The position numbers and the translations under genes are program-made. A stretch of 64,000 nucleotides of DNA, from the NCBI RefSeq assembly GCF_001552615.1, contig NZ_BCRN01000014.1, positions 69,400 to 133,399 of the forward strand, given 5' to 3'. How positions within the stretch are numbered: the first letter of the stretch is position 1; the number at the start of each line of letters is the position of its first letter. Of the stretch, positions 45,896-61,973 are shown in pieces. This stretch comes from Millisia brevis NBRC 105863. GTDB taxonomy: Bacteria; Actinomycetota; Actinomycetes; Mycobacteriales; Mycobacteriaceae. The notes beneath the pieces are model-generated. The model saw only the letters and a list, made by a program, of their open reading frames with translations, was not told the DNA's origin and did no database searches.

Positions 45896-47143
45896 ATGGC
45901 TTCGCCGGCATCGGAGGATGTACCGACAACGACCGCCCGCGCACCCCAGCAGGCCGAAAACCCCCGCTCCCGCCGGTCCGAGGGACCGATCGCCTCGGTC
46001 GGACGTCGGGTTCGACCGGATGCCAAACGGTATCTGTGGATGCTGGGCATCCTGGCGCCGGCCAGCGCGCTGCTGCCCTCGCAACTGGTGATGCAGACCG
46101 GATTGTCCATCTTCTGGTGGACCGGTCCGATGATCTTCTTCATCCTGATCCCGGTGGTCGACGGGCTGGTCGGCGAGGACGGCAACAACCCGCCGGACGA
46201 GGCGATCGAGACGCTGCAGAACGACCACTACTACCGGTGGCTGACGTACCTGTTCATTCCGGTGCAGTACATCAGCCTGTGGGTGGTGTGCTGGCTGTGG
46301 ACCTACGGCACGCTCTCGCCGATCGACAAGCTCGGTCAGGCGATATCGCTCGGCCTGGTCGCCGGCATTTCGATCAACGCCGCCCACGAGATCGGCCATC
46401 GGTCGGACACCCTCGAGGGCTGGCTGGCCAAGATCGCCCTGGCGCAGACCTTCTACGGCCACTTCTACGTCGAGCACAACCGTGGACATCACGTCCGAGT
46501 CGCGACCCCGGAGGATCCGGCGAGCGCGCGCATGGGCGAGACGATCTACCGGTTCTTCCCGCGCACGGTCGCCGGTTCGATGCGCTCGGGCTGGATCCTC
46601 GAAACCCGTCGGCTCGCGTTGGCGGGCCGCAAGTGGTGGAGCCCGCGCAATCACATCCTGCAGGCCTGGATGTTCAGTCTGCTGATCTTCGCCGGGCTGA
46701 TCGCCTTCTTCGGTTGGGGCATCCTGCCGCTGATCCTCATTCAGGCGGTCGTCGGGATCATGCTGCTCGAGGCGGTCAACTACGTCGAGCACTACGGGTT
46801 GCTGCGCAAGCGGGACGACAAGGGGCGCTACGAGTCGATCCGGCCCGCCCACAGTTGGAACAGCGACCGGCTGGTCACCAACATCTTCCTGTACCACCTG
46901 CAGCGGCACAGCGACCATCACGCCTACCCGGGGCGGCGGTACCAGACGCTGCGCTCCTGGAAGGAAGCGCCGCAGCTGCCGTACGGCTACGCGACCATGG
47001 TCGTCGCGGCGTTGTTCCCGCCGCTGTGGCGCCGGGTGATGGATCACCGGCTGCTCGACCACGTCGACGGCCGCATCGAGGACCTCAATCTGGCCCCGCA
47101 CAAGCGGCGACGGTTGATCGCCCGCTACGGCGTCGACCGGTAG
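45896..47143 (+). CDS. alkB: Alkane 1-monooxygenase AlkB
   Basis: Integral-membrane di-iron hydroxylase of 415 residues that converts n-alkanes to 1-alcohols. Six hydrophobic helices are visible (for example about 47-67, 72-90, 115-137, 145-162). The histidine motifs are H164-E-I-G-H168, EHNRGHH (193-199) and RHSDHH (337-342), plus NYVEHYG. The ATG at 45896 is fixed by GAAGGAGGCC upstream. Electrons must come from rubredoxin, but no rubredoxin gene follows and none is fused; M. tuberculosis has rubA and rubB in the corresponding gap before sahH. Confidence 0.95.
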   Translation: MASPASEDVPTTTARAPQQAENPRSRRSEGPIASVGRRVRPDAKRYLWMLGILAPASALLPSQLVMQTGLSIFWWTGPMIFFILIPVVDGLVGEDGNNPPDEAIETLQNDHYYRWLTYLFIPVQYISLWVVCWLWTYGTLSPIDKLGQAISLGLVAGISINAAHEIGHRSDTLEGWLAKIALAQTFYGHFYVEHNRGHHVRVATPEDPASARMGETIYRFFPRTVAGSMRSGWILETRRLALAGRKWWSPRNHILQAWMFSLLIFAGLIAFFGWGILPLILIQAVVGIMLLEAVNYVEHYGLLRKRDDKGRYESIRPAHSWNSDRLVTNIFLYHLQRHSDHHAYPGRRYQTLRSWKEAPQLPYGYATMVVAALFPPLWRRVMDHRLLDHVDGRIEDLNLAPHKRRRLIARYGVDR

Positions 47144-47223
47144 GTCGGGGCCACCCGCTAGCCTGGCTGTCGGTCCGATACCGTCGCCGCCTTCGCGCGC
47201 TGCGACGGTGCGGGCTCGATCGA

Positions 47224-47283
47224 ATCGACACCGATCTGTTCGACAGCGATCGCTTCGACATCGATCGCCTCGATACCGTACGA
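47224..47283. repeat. Four tandem 15-bp repeats upstream of sahH
   Basis: Units begin at 47224, 47239, 47254 and 47269 and follow the pattern NTCGACANCGATCNC; the second and third differ at one base and the fourth is degenerate. They lie in the sahH leader, ending about 10 bases before its ribosome-binding site. Confidence 0.7.
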
Positions 47284-47303
47284 ACGACTGGAGGTCAGAG
47301 TCC

Positions 47304-48809
<1,506 letters not shown>

Positions 48810-48929
48810 GACGCACGCGGTCGGATGGCGGTCGCCGCGGCACCGGGGCACGGGCGTAAGGTCCGTGTTCCGGGACGCGGCGTCGCCGTCGGCCCGGCCG
48901 AGGCCGCGGTCGACGCAGGGGAGTGGACG

Positions 48930-49601
48930 ATGGGTGAAGGAGTGCTCGTCGCCGTCGAGGGAGTCGACGGTGTCGGCAAGCAGACGCTGACGCGTGCCCT
49001 CACCCGCATCTGGGAGCAGGCGGGCGTCCGCGTCGCGCGGGTCGCGTTCCCGCGCTACGGGGAGTCGACCACCGCCGATCTCGCGGCCGAGGCGCTCACC
49101 GGTGACCACGGCGGGCTCGCCGACAGCCCGGAGGCGATGGCGGTGCTCTTCGCGCTCGACCGGGCGGCCGCGGCCACCGATCTGCGGCGGCTGCGCGCCG
49201 AACACGAGGTCGTTCTGCTCGATCGCTACGTCGCATCGAATGCGGCCTTCACCGCGGCCCGGTTGCACGAGTCCGCCGACGGGTCCGCGGTGCGCTGGAT
49301 CGAACGGCTCGAACTCGGGCGATTCGCGCTGCCGGTGCCCGATATCCAGATCCTGCTCGACATCTCGATCGACGAGGCGGCCCGCCGGGTGCAGAAGCGA
49401 TCGAACGAGGACGCCGGTCGGGCCCGCGATGCGTACGAGCGCGATCTCGACCTTCAGGAGCGCACGGCGGAGGTCTACCGCGACTTGGCCCGGCGCTCCT
49501 GGCTCTCCCCGTGGCGTCTCGTGGGCGCCGATCCGGACGTCCCACAACTCGCCACCGAGCTACTCCCTGTACAGACCCTCGACACGGAGATGACACGATA
49601 A
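48930..49601 (+). CDS. tmk: Thymidylate kinase
   Basis: A 223-residue dTMP kinase. The P-loop is EGVDGVGKQ (10-18), the DR(Y/F) motif is LLDRYVASNAAF, and FPRYGES matches the mycobacterial phosphate-binding loop. The lid segment around NEDAGRARDAYERD follows the M. tuberculosis enzyme. GGGGAGTGGAC precedes the ATG. It lies between sahH and mtrA as in M. tuberculosis. Confidence 0.95.
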   Translation: MGEGVLVAVEGVDGVGKQTLTRALTRIWEQAGVRVARVAFPRYGESTTADLAAEALTGDHGGLADSPEAMAVLFALDRAAAATDLRRLRAEHEVVLLDRYVASNAAFTAARLHESADGSAVRWIERLELGRFALPVPDIQILLDISIDEAARRVQKRSNEDAGRARDAYERDLDLQERTAEVYRDLARRSWLSPWRLVGADPDVPQLATELLPVQTLDTEMTR

Positions 49602-49605
49602 CCCC

Positions 49606-50283
49606 ATGAAGCCCCGGATACTGGTAGTCGATGATGACGCGGCGCTGGCCGAGATGCTCACGATCGTGCTGCGTGGCGAAGGCTTCGAGCCGTACGTGGT
49701 CGGCGACGGCACCCAGGCGCTGGCCGCCGCTCGCGAGACGCGACCGGACCTGGTCCTGCTCGATCTGATGTTGCCCGGCATGAACGGGATCGACGTCTGC
49801 CGCGTGCTGCGCGCGGACTCCGGGGTCCCGATCGTGATGCTGACGGCCAAGACCGACACCGTCGACGTGGTCCTCGGCCTCGAATCGGGTGCCGACGACT
49901 ACATCATGAAGCCCTTCAAGCCGAAGGAGCTCGTGGCGCGGGTGCGCGCCCGGCTGCGTCGCAACGAGGAGGAGCCGGCGGAGCTGCTGTCGATCGGCGA
50001 CGTCGCGATCGATGTGCCCGCGCACAAGGTGACCCGCTCGGGCGTCCCGGTGCCGCTGACCCCGCTCGAATTCGACCTGCTGGTCGCGCTGGCCCGCAAG
50101 CCGCGGCAGGTGTTCACCCGTGAGGTCCTGCTCGAACAGGTCTGGGGCTACCGGCACGCCGCCGACACCCGCCTGGTCAACGTCCACGTCCAGCGCCTGC
50201 GCGCGAAGGTGGAGAAGGATCCCGAGAATCCCGAAGTCGTGCTGACCGTCAGAGGGGTCGGGTACAAAGCCGGACCCCCGTGA
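49606..50283 (+). CDS. mtrA: Response regulator MtrA
   Basis: OmpR/PhoB-type regulator of 225 residues controlling cell-wall and replication genes. The receiver has acidic pair D10/D11, phospho-acceptor D53 (LLDLMLPG) and K in KPFKPKEL; the winged helix shows [32 protein letters not shown] in pieces and ends GVGYKAGPP. Sequence is almost identical to M. tuberculosis MtrA as I recall it. It starts four bases after tmk and overlaps mtrB. Confidence 0.97.
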   Translation: MKPRILVVDDDAALAEMLTIVLRGEGFEPYVVGDGTQALAAARETRPDLVLLDLMLPGMNGIDVCRVLRADSGVPIVMLTAKTDTVDVVLGLESGADDYIMKPFKPKELVARVRARLRRNEEEPAELLSIGDVAIDVPAHKVTRSGVPVPLTPLEFDLLVALARKPRQVFTREVLLEQVWGYRHAADTRLVNVHVQRLRAKVEKDPENPEVVLTVRGVGYKAGPP

Positions 50284-52271
50284 GCCCCCTTCGCCTACGA
50301 CGTCGGCTGGCGAGCCTCTACGCACCGATCGGACAGTGGTCGCGTGCGCTGAGCGCGACGGCCGCACGCACCTGGCGGCAGTCGCTGCAGTTGCGGGTTG
50401 TCGTCTCGACGCTGAGCCTGTCGTTGATCGTGATCTCGATCCTCGGCATGGTGCTGACCAGTCAGATCACCGACCGGCTGACCGAGTCGAAGATCGACGC
50501 CGCCACCGAGGAGCTCGGCCGTGCCCGCAATACGGTCGACTCGCAGCTGGCGGGCGCCGAGAACGCGGCGACCCTGGCGAACCGGATCCAGTTGGCCCGA
50601 TCGGCGCTGACCAACCGGGAGACCAGCAACGGCACCGACGAGTCGACCGCTGCCGGCACCTTCGACCCGGTGTTGATCGTGCCCGCCGACGGTCCGCGCG
50701 CCCAGGTGACCAGCGGCCCGGCCGAGCAGATCCCCGACCAGCTGCGGGCCTATATCCAGGCCGGGCAGGTCAGCTACCAGTTCGCCACCGTCACCGACGC
50801 CAACGGCAATCCCGGGCGGGTGCTGATCGTCGGCAGCCCGACCACCGGGGTCGATCCGTCGACCCTCGAGCTCTACCTGGTCTTCCCGCTCGCCGGTGAG
50901 GAGCAGACCCTCTCGCTGGTGCGCGGCACGCTGCTGATCGGCGGCGCCGTGCTGTTGGTGCTGCTGGCGGCGATCTCGCTGCTGGTGGCGCGGCAGGTGG
51001 TGCTGCCGATCCGGTCGGCCTCGCGGATCGCGGTGCGCTTCGCCGACGGGCGGCTGCGCGAACGGATGGCGGTACGCGGCGAGGACGATATGGCCCGCCT
51101 GGCGATGTCGTTCAACGAGATGGCCGAGAGCCTCTCGCGGCAGATCTCCCAGCTCGAGGACTTCGGCAATCTGCAACGACAGTTCACCTCCGACGTCTCC
51201 CACGAACTGCGCACCCCGCTCACGACGGTGCGGATGGCCGCCGACCTGATTCACGATTCCTCCGACGAACTCGACCCGACCCTGCGGCGGGCCTCGGAGT
51301 TGTTGGTCGCCGAACTCGACCGCTTCGAAACGTTGCTCGGCGATCTTCTCGAGATCAGCCGACACGACGCCGGCGTCGCGGAACTGTCGGTCGAGCAGCT
51401 CGACGTGCGGGCCTGCGTGCGGGCGGCGCTGTCGACGGTGCGGCACCTGGCGAAGGACAGCGGTACGGAACTGATCGTCGATCTCCCCGACGACGAGGTG
51501 ATCGCCCAGGTCGATCCGCGTCGTGTCGAGCGGATCCTGCGCAACCTGCTCGCCAACGCGATCGACCACGGCGAGGGCAAGCCGGTGCTGATCCGGATGC
51601 GCGCCGACGACCAGGCGCTCGCGATCATCGTGCGCGACCAGGGCGTCGGCCTGCGCCCCGGCGAGGACAAGCTCGTCTTCAACCGTTTCTGGCGGTCGGA
51701 TCCCTCCCGGGTGCGCCGCTCCGGCGGTACCGGCCTGGGCCTGGCGATCAGCCTGGAGGACGCGCGGCTGCACAACGGTCGTCTCGAGGCCTGGGGCGAG
51801 ATCGGTTCCGGTGCCTGCTTCCGGCTGACCCTGCCGCGGATGCGTGGACGCCGGGTGACCAGCAGCCCACTGCCGCTGAGCCCGACCAAGCGGCGTCTGC
51901 CCGTCGGGATGGTGGATACCTTCTCCGACGAGCTGCCCGCCGACGCGTCCGCGCGCGCCGCCGACCTGGCGATCGTCGACACCTCGGGATCCGACGGCGC
52001 CGCTCGGCCCGAGCCGACTGCCGGAGCAGACCCGGACCTCGACTCCGGCACTGCCGCAGATATCGATACCGAGCGGAGCCCGTCGACCGCGGTGGTGCTC
52101 CAGGCGGTCCCGAGCAACGGCCGCTCGGACGTGGCGGCCCCGGATGTCGCGGCGTCCGACGGGACGGCGGCGGACCCGAAGGCCGCCGATGTGAGGGAGT
52201 CCGACCGGACGGCCGCGGAGGTGACGGCGGCGGGCGAGGACGCCGCGACGTCCGCGGAGCGGGCGCCGTGA
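50280..52271 (+). CDS. mtrB: Sensor histidine kinase MtrB with long C-terminal tail
   Basis: Membrane kinase partner of MtrA, 663 residues. Transmembrane helices at about 40-60 and 216-238 flank an extracytoplasmic domain, followed by HAMP, the phospho-acceptor H308 in [11 protein letters not shown], and the ATPase boxes ([25 protein letters not shown]). The kinase domain ends near 525; the remaining roughly 135 residues are low-complexity Ala/Asp/Thr with repeated AAPD/AASD-like units, making it about 100 longer than M. tuberculosis MtrB. The GTG overlaps the mtrA stop and its stop overlaps lpqB. Confidence 0.96.
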   Translation: MSPLRLRRRLASLYAPIGQWSRALSATAARTWRQSLQLRVVVSTLSLSLIVISILGMVLTSQITDRLTESKIDAATEELGRARNTVDSQLAGAENAATLANRIQLARSALTNRETSNGTDESTAAGTFDPVLIVPADGPRAQVTSGPAEQIPDQLRAYIQAGQVSYQFATVTDANGNPGRVLIVGSPTTGVDPSTLELYLVFPLAGEEQTLSLVRGTLLIGGAVLLVLLAAISLLVARQVVLPIRSASRIAVRFADGRLRERMAVRGEDDMARLAMSFNEMAESLSRQISQLEDFGNLQRQFTSDVSHELRTPLTTVRMAADLIHDSSDELDPTLRRASELLVAELDRFETLLGDLLEISRHDAGVAELSVEQLDVRACVRAALSTVRHLAKDSGTELIVDLPDDEVIAQVDPRRVERILRNLLANAIDHGEGKPVLIRMRADDQALAIIVRDQGVGLRPGEDKLVFNRFWRSDPSRVRRSGGTGLGLAISLEDARLHNGRLEAWGEIGSGACFRLTLPRMRGRRVTSSPLPLSPTKRRLPVGMVDTFSDELPADASARAADLAIVDTSGSDGAARPEPTAGADPDLDSGTAADIDTERSPSTAVVLQAVPSNGRSDVAAPDVAASDGTAADPKAADVRESDRTAAEVTAAGEDAATSAERAP

Positions 52272-54046
52272 CGGTCGGTCCGGCCGGTCGGGTGCTGGCG
52301 CTGGTCGCGGTACTGCTGCTCGCGGCCGGTTGTGCGCGGCTGCCCAGCTCCTCGACGCCCCAGGCGTTGGGCACCCTGGCGAATGAGCACCCCCGCCCGG
52401 TTGTGCCGTACCCGGAGCCCGGTCAGGATCCCGATTCCCTCGTGCGGGACTTCCTGCAGGCGGGGATCGACCCGGTCGACTCGCATGCGGCGGCCCGCGC
52501 CTTCCTGACCCCGGACGCCTCGGCGGACTGGGACGACACCGCCGCCACCTCGATCGTCGACAAGGTCGAGGTCGTCGAGGATTCGCGCACCACGACCGAT
52601 GCCTCGTACACGATCCGGGCCAATCAGGTCGGGTCGTTGGCGGCCGGTGGTCGATACCAGTCCGAGAACGGCCAGTTCCAGGCGACGATCACCCTGACGC
52701 GGGTCGACGGGGAATGGCGCGTCGATTCGGTGCCGGACGGGACGATCCTCGAGCGCGCGCAGTTCCGCAGCGCCTATCAGAGCAAGTCGATCTACTTCTT
52801 CGACACCTTGGGCCGCCAGTTGGTCCCCGATCCGCGCTGGATCAACGCGCCGCCCGAGCAGACCGTGCGCCGCATGATCGACCTGCTGCTCGAGGGGCCG
52901 AATACCACCCTGGCGCCGTCGGTCTCCCGTCCGCCGACCGGTGTGACGCTGCTCGCCGATCCGGTCAAGGCCGACGGCACCGAGGGACCGGTCGGGGTCG
53001 GCTTCGGCGGGGTTCGGCTCAACTTCGGCGGCCTGGAATCCCTCGATGAGCAGGCCCGCACCCGCTTCGCCGCCCAGGTGATCTGGACGTTGGCGCGCGC
53101 GGATATCGCCGGGCCCTACCAACTCGACGTCAACGGCGCGCCGATCGACCCGCAGCGGGAAGCCGGCTGGACCACCGAGGATGTCGCAAGCTTCGATCCC
53201 GGGGCGAGCACCGGCCCGAACGTCGGCCTGCACGCCCTGGTCAACGGGGCCCTCGCCACGGTCGACGAATCGGGCACCGTCACCCGCGTCGGCGGCTACT
53301 TCGGTGCGGACGGCAGCAACCTGACCTCCGCCGCGCTCTCCCGCGACGGGAGTCTGGTCGCCGGCGTCTGGGATACCGGGCAGGCCGGCGCAACGCCGGT
53401 CGACGTCCTGGTGATCGGTTCCTACGGCGGCAACGACGCGTTGACCGTCGCCCAGGGCACCTCGATCGGGCGGCCCACCTGGCAGCCGGACGGCGACGCG
53501 GTGTGGGCGGTGATCGACTCCGAGCGGGTGATCCGCGCGGTCGCGAACCGGGACACCGGAGAGGTGACGGTCGCCGACGTCGAGGCTGCGGCGATCACCG
53601 CGCTCGGCGGTCCGATCACCGAACTGCGGCTCTCGCGCGACGGGGTGCGGGCGGCGCTGATCGTCAACGGCGCGGCCTATATCGCGCTGGTCTCGGCCGG
53701 GCCGGGGGGCCGCTACGTGCTGCGCGATCCGCGCCCCGCCGCGGTCGGCTACGGCAGCGACGCGATCTCGGTCGACTGGGCGGGCGCGAGCTCGGTGGTG
53801 ATCGCCCGGGCGACCGGTGAGGTCCCGGTGGTCCAGGCGGCGATCGACGGGTCCGGGGTCGACGCGCTGCCCAGCCTGAGCCTGGCGACCCCGCTGGTCA
53901 CCATCGAAGCGTCGCCCAGCCGCATCTACGTCGCGGACTCGCGGACGGTGTTCAGCCTCGATCTGACCCTGCCCGCCACCGAGCGCATGTGGTTCCAGGT
54001 ACCCGGCCTCGTCGGCGGCGCCGTCGTCCCCGTCCTGCCGGGCTGA
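52268..54046 (+). CDS. lpqB: Lipoprotein LpqB
   Basis: Exported lipoprotein of 592 residues that modulates the MtrB-MtrA system. Lipobox LLAAGC with C22; then an NTF2-like region, a GerMN domain (about 170-290, including VNGAPID), and a C-terminal beta-propeller ([41 protein letters not shown]). It starts with a GTG overlapping the mtrB stop, giving a four-base coupled mtrA-mtrB-lpqB unit. Confidence 0.95.
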   Translation: MTVGPAGRVLALVAVLLLAAGCARLPSSSTPQALGTLANEHPRPVVPYPEPGQDPDSLVRDFLQAGIDPVDSHAAARAFLTPDASADWDDTAATSIVDKVEVVEDSRTTTDASYTIRANQVGSLAAGGRYQSENGQFQATITLTRVDGEWRVDSVPDGTILERAQFRSAYQSKSIYFFDTLGRQLVPDPRWINAPPEQTVRRMIDLLLEGPNTTLAPSVSRPPTGVTLLADPVKADGTEGPVGVGFGGVRLNFGGLESLDEQARTRFAAQVIWTLARADIAGPYQLDVNGAPIDPQREAGWTTEDVASFDPGASTGPNVGLHALVNGALATVDESGTVTRVGGYFGADGSNLTSAALSRDGSLVAGVWDTGQAGATPVDVLVIGSYGGNDALTVAQGTSIGRPTWQPDGDAVWAVIDSERVIRAVANRDTGEVTVADVEAAAITALGGPITELRLSRDGVRAALIVNGAAYIALVSAGPGGRYVLRDPRPAAVGYGSDAISVDWAGASSVVIARATGEVPVVQAAIDGSGVDALPSLSLATPLVTIEASPSRIYVADSRTVFSLDLTLPATERMWFQVPGLVGGAVVPVLPG

Positions 54047-54049
54047 CCG

Positions 54050-54838
54050 GTGGGGGCGGCCGATCCGGTGCTCGCCCTGCTCGACCTCGTGCTGCCCCGC
54101 ACCTGCGGAGGGTGCCGCATGCCGGGTACCCCGCTCTGCCCGCGATGCCGCGGACATCTCGAGGCCGGGCCGATCCGGCTGGCCCCGCGGGTCGACCCCG
54201 GCGTGCCCTGCTGGGCGCTCGGCGACTACAGCGAGGGGCGCCGGGCGACGGTTCTGGCGATCAAGGAGCATGGCCGTCGTGACCTCTGCCGCCCGGTCGG
54301 ATCCGCTCTCGCCGGCGCGATCGGGCGGCTGCGCGTCGCCGGTGACCTCGACGAGGATCTCGCGGGACCCCTGCTGATCGTCCCCGCGCCGACCCGCGCG
54401 GTGGCCGCCCGACGACGCGGCGGCGATCCGGTGGTGGCGATCTGCCGGGCGGTCGCCGCCGAGCTGGGCCGTCCGCCGCGTCACCGGGTCGGCCGCGGCG
54501 GTGCATCGGTCGCGGTCGCGCCGATCCTGTCGCTCGATCGCGGTGCGCACGATTCCGTCGGCTTGACCGCGGCGCAGCGGCGCGCCAACCTCGCCGGCCG
54601 TCTGCGGATTCGCGCGCGGGAGGCGCGGCGGGCGATCGACTGGAGCCGGCAGCGCGCTCCCGGGATGGACCCGACGATCGTGCTGATCGACGATGTCCTG
54701 ACGACCGGCGCGACGGCATCGGAATCGGTTGCACTCCTGCATGATTCGAATCTTCCGGTCGGCGCGGTGCTCGTGGTGGCCTCCGGCGCGCGCCGCCGCG
54801 TCGACCCCGAACGGTCAATTCGCCCGACACGCTGGTAA
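54050..54838 (+). CDS. ComF-family phosphoribosyltransferase-like protein
   Basis: A 262-residue ComF/GntX-type protein. A four-cysteine zinc finger opens it (CGGCRMPGTPLCPRC), and the PRPP-binding loop VLIDDVLTTGATA lies at about residues 207-219. The M. tuberculosis counterpart is Rv3242c at the same place. In other bacteria ComF supports DNA uptake, but in actinobacteria the role is not defined. The start is the GTG at 54050, three bases after lpqB. Confidence 0.9.
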   Translation: MGAADPVLALLDLVLPRTCGGCRMPGTPLCPRCRGHLEAGPIRLAPRVDPGVPCWALGDYSEGRRATVLAIKEHGRRDLCRPVGSALAGAIGRLRVAGDLDEDLAGPLLIVPAPTRAVAARRRGGDPVVAICRAVAAELGRPPRHRVGRGGASVAVAPILSLDRGAHDSVGLTAAQRRANLAGRLRIRAREARRAIDWSRQRAPGMDPTIVLIDDVLTTGATASESVALLHDSNLPVGAVLVVASGARRRVDPERSIRPTRW

Positions 54839-54966
54839 GCGGGCCCGGCAACGACTAACGTCGAGAGACCACCCGCACGAGCGGATGTTGCCAGGAGGTG
54901 TTGCTCATACATCTGGGGCGTCGGGTGCGGCGATTGTGTCGCTCGGCGCCTGTCGTATTCGCGCAC

Positions 54967-54986
54967 GTGCCCGAATGATCGGGCAC
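54967..54986 (+). promoter_or_regulatory. Leader stem-loop before hpf
   Basis: GTGCCCGA (54967-54974) and TCGGGCAC (54979-54986) form a perfect 8-bp stem with an ATGA loop, ending about 14 bases before the GGAGGT ribosome-binding site of hpf. A perfect AGGAGGTG at 54893-54900 lies further upstream, followed by an open frame of 25 codons from TTG 54901 whose TGA stop falls in the loop. Confidence 0.5.
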
Positions 54987-55011
54987 CGAAGAGGATTCAA
55001 CGGAGGTACCG

Positions 55012-55686
55012 ATGACTGCAGCCCCCGAGCGTTCGATCTTTGTGGACGACGGAACGGAGGAACGTCCGCTCGCCACGGTCGAAGTGGTGGTAACCGGACG
55101 CAACGTGTCCATTCCCGACCACTTTCGAGTTCATGTCAACGAGCGCCTCGGCCGCGTGGAGCGCTTCGACTCGGCGATTCATCTGATAAACGTCGAGCTG
55201 TACCACGAGCGCAACCGGCGCCAGGCCAAGAACTGCCAGCGCGTGGAGATCACCGCCAGGCGCAAGGGACCGGTCGTTCGCGCCGAAGCGGTTGCCGAGA
55301 ACTTCTACGCCGCACTGGAAGCGGCGGTCACCAAGCTCGAAACGCGGCTGCGCCGTTCCAAGGAGCGCCGCCGGGTCAGTCACGGTGACAAGCGCCCGAC
55401 GTCGGTGGCGGAGGCCACCGCTCCGCTGGCCGAGCCCACCGGCGACGCCGACGACTTCGCCCTGACCGAGGTCAGCGAGCGATACGAGCAGACCGCCGAG
55501 GACGGTCCGGGTCAGGTGGTGCGCACCAAGGAGCACTCCGCGATCCCGATGACGGTCGACGACGCCCTCTACCAGATGGAGCTCGTCGGTCACGATTTCT
55601 TCCTCTTCCACGACAAGGAACGCGGCGTACCCGCCGTGGTGTATCGCCGGCATGCCTTCGACTACGGCTTGATCACCCTGGTCTGA
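55012..55686 (+). CDS. hpf: Long-form ribosome hibernation promoting factor
   Basis: A 224-residue HPF. The N-terminal S30AE domain (about 20-120: VEVVVTGRNVSIPDHFRVHVNERLGRVERF in pieces) binds the 30S decoding region; after a flexible linker the C-terminal domain (about 168-224: KEHSAIPMTVDDALYQMELVGHDFFLFHD) dimerises ribosomes into 100S particles. Basic helix KLETRLRRSKERRR is typical. GGAGGTACCG fixes the ATG. It follows comF as in M. tuberculosis Rv3242c-Rv3241c. Confidence 0.95.
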   Translation: MTAAPERSIFVDDGTEERPLATVEVVVTGRNVSIPDHFRVHVNERLGRVERFDSAIHLINVELYHERNRRQAKNCQRVEITARRKGPVVRAEAVAENFYAALEAAVTKLETRLRRSKERRRVSHGDKRPTSVAEATAPLAEPTGDADDFALTEVSERYEQTAEDGPGQVVRTKEHSAIPMTVDDALYQMELVGHDFFLFHDKERGVPAVVYRRHAFDYGLITLV

Positions 55687-55762
55687 CCCGACCGGTCCGA
55701 CCCGAGGGGAACCGGTCGCGGTGATACCCCGACCGGTCCTCTCGAAGCCCTGTCCGCGATGG

Positions 55763-55800
55763 TCGCGGGGTGTCCGATCGCACGGATCGGCACCCCGCGA
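55763..55800. terminator. Strong hairpin between hpf and secA
   Basis: TCGCGGGGTG (55763-55772) pairs with CACCCCGCGA (55791-55800); after a single bulged T, CCGATC pairs with GATCGG around a 5-base loop. It sits 76 bp after hpf and 183 bp before secA. No T-run follows. Confidence 0.6.
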
Positions 55801-55983
55801 TCGCACCGGTTCCCCGACGCTTTGTCGGCAACGCCTACCATGGGATGAGCCGGTCCCTCGTGTGCCGGCACCGCGCGGGGTCCGAAGGACCGGCATTCCC
55901 GAGTTCCTCGTCACCGCCCGGGCCCGTACGGCCGCTCCACGTGGGGCGACCGGAACAGACCACAGTAAGGACGAGTAGAGCCA

Positions 55984-61076
<5,093 letters not shown>

Positions 61077-61101
61077 CGACGTTCGGCCGAACCCGGCGCT
61101 C

Positions 61102-61206
61102 GTGATCCGGCGGTCGTCGTGATCCGGTGCCGGAGGTGATCCGGCGTCGGTGGTGGTCCGCCCGCGGTGATCCGGCGTCGGTGGTGATCTGCCCCCGGGG
61201 TGATCC
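61102..61206. repeat. Degenerate 17-bp minisatellite
   Basis: GTGATCCGG or a one- to three-base variant starts at 61102, 61119, 61136, 61153, 61167, 61184 and 61200, giving a 14-17 bp period. A 20-base stretch starting GTGATCCGGCGTCGG is identical at 61136-61155 and 61167-61186. It fills the gap between the convergent recQ and Rv3235-like genes. Confidence 0.75.
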
Positions 61207-61815
61207 TCAGCCGAGCCGCAGGGCGGTGATCGCCCATTCCGGTCGCGACCGCACCCGCAATCGGCGGGCGGGCAGCGCCGCGCAGTACGGCGCCGCGGCG
61301 GGCGATGGATCCGCTGGGGTGCGACCGGCCGGCGGGGTGGGCGGTACGAGGCGGGGGCGATGGCGCTCGGCTATCGGTTGGACACATCCGGCGAAGGCGT
61401 GCAGCCGCCGACCGCGGGTGTAACTGCCGAACACCTCGGCCGCGCCGGCGGCCGTCCACTGCACGCGCACCCGGTGGACGCGGGCCGGCGTGGCGCAGGC
61501 CTGCGCCGGCCGATGGCGGCTGTGGGCCAGCACCGCGGCGATCGCCGGCTCGGAGAGATACCCGGTCAACTGGGCAACGGGCCGTCGGCGATCGACGACC
61601 TCGAGGACCATGCGCAGCGTCGACTCGGTGAAGGCGATGACGGCGCTGTCGGGTGCGACCGGCCGAGAACCGACCGGTGGGCACGACAGGGCGTCCGGGT
61701 AGGGGCGGTGCCGCCGCGCCGCGGGCATCCGGCCGGGGTCGTCCGGCTCGCAGGCGGGCGCGGGAATCACCAGGTGAGCGTCCTCGATTCCGTCAATCGC
61801 CGCCTCGACGCTCAT
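61207..61815 (-). CDS. Rv3235-family protein
   Basis: A 202-residue actinobacterial protein. The recognisable part is C-terminal: STLRMVLEVVDRRRPVAQLTGYLS, VHRVRVQWTAAGAAEVFGSYTRGRRLHAFAGCVQ in separated pieces, and a terminal RPEWAITALRLG, as in Rv3235-like proteins that occur downstream of secA. The N-terminal 60 residues are proline/arginine-rich and disordered. ATG 61815 is chosen; the frame extends upstream without family character. No function is established. Confidence 0.8.
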   Translation of the reverse strand: MSVEAAIDGIEDAHLVIPAPACEPDDPGRMPAARRHRPYPDALSCPPVGSRPVAPDSAVIAFTESTLRMVLEVVDRRRPVAQLTGYLSEPAIAAVLAHSRHRPAQACATPARVHRVRVQWTAAGAAEVFGSYTRGRRLHAFAGCVQPIAERHRPRLVPPTPPAGRTPADPSPAAAPYCAALPARRLRVRSRPEWAITALRLG

Positions 61816-61973
61816 CGCCGACCGTCCGCGCGGGCGGTGCATGCGATCCGCCGGCCCGATCCCCGGAATCCGCGGACACGACCCGGGTAGGCTGCAGAGG
61901 TTCGTGCGCGGATCTCGCTGTCGGTGCACGATGGGTAGCGACCGGCGGCGGCGGAAAGGCGGATGCTCGGAGC

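Noticed and set aside
47144-47303. SAM/SAH riboswitch ahead of sahH
   Set aside because: I could not find a conserved pseudoknot or junction; the region is dominated by simple 15-bp repeats.
51251-54742. 1163-codon leftward open frame
   Set aside because: Antisense to mtrB, lpqB and comF, all of which have clear motifs; its own translation is Arg/Gly/Asp-rich noise.
61102-61206. Possible CRISPR array
   Set aside because: Unit spacing is 14-17 bp with no unique spacers and no cas genes; it is a minisatellite.
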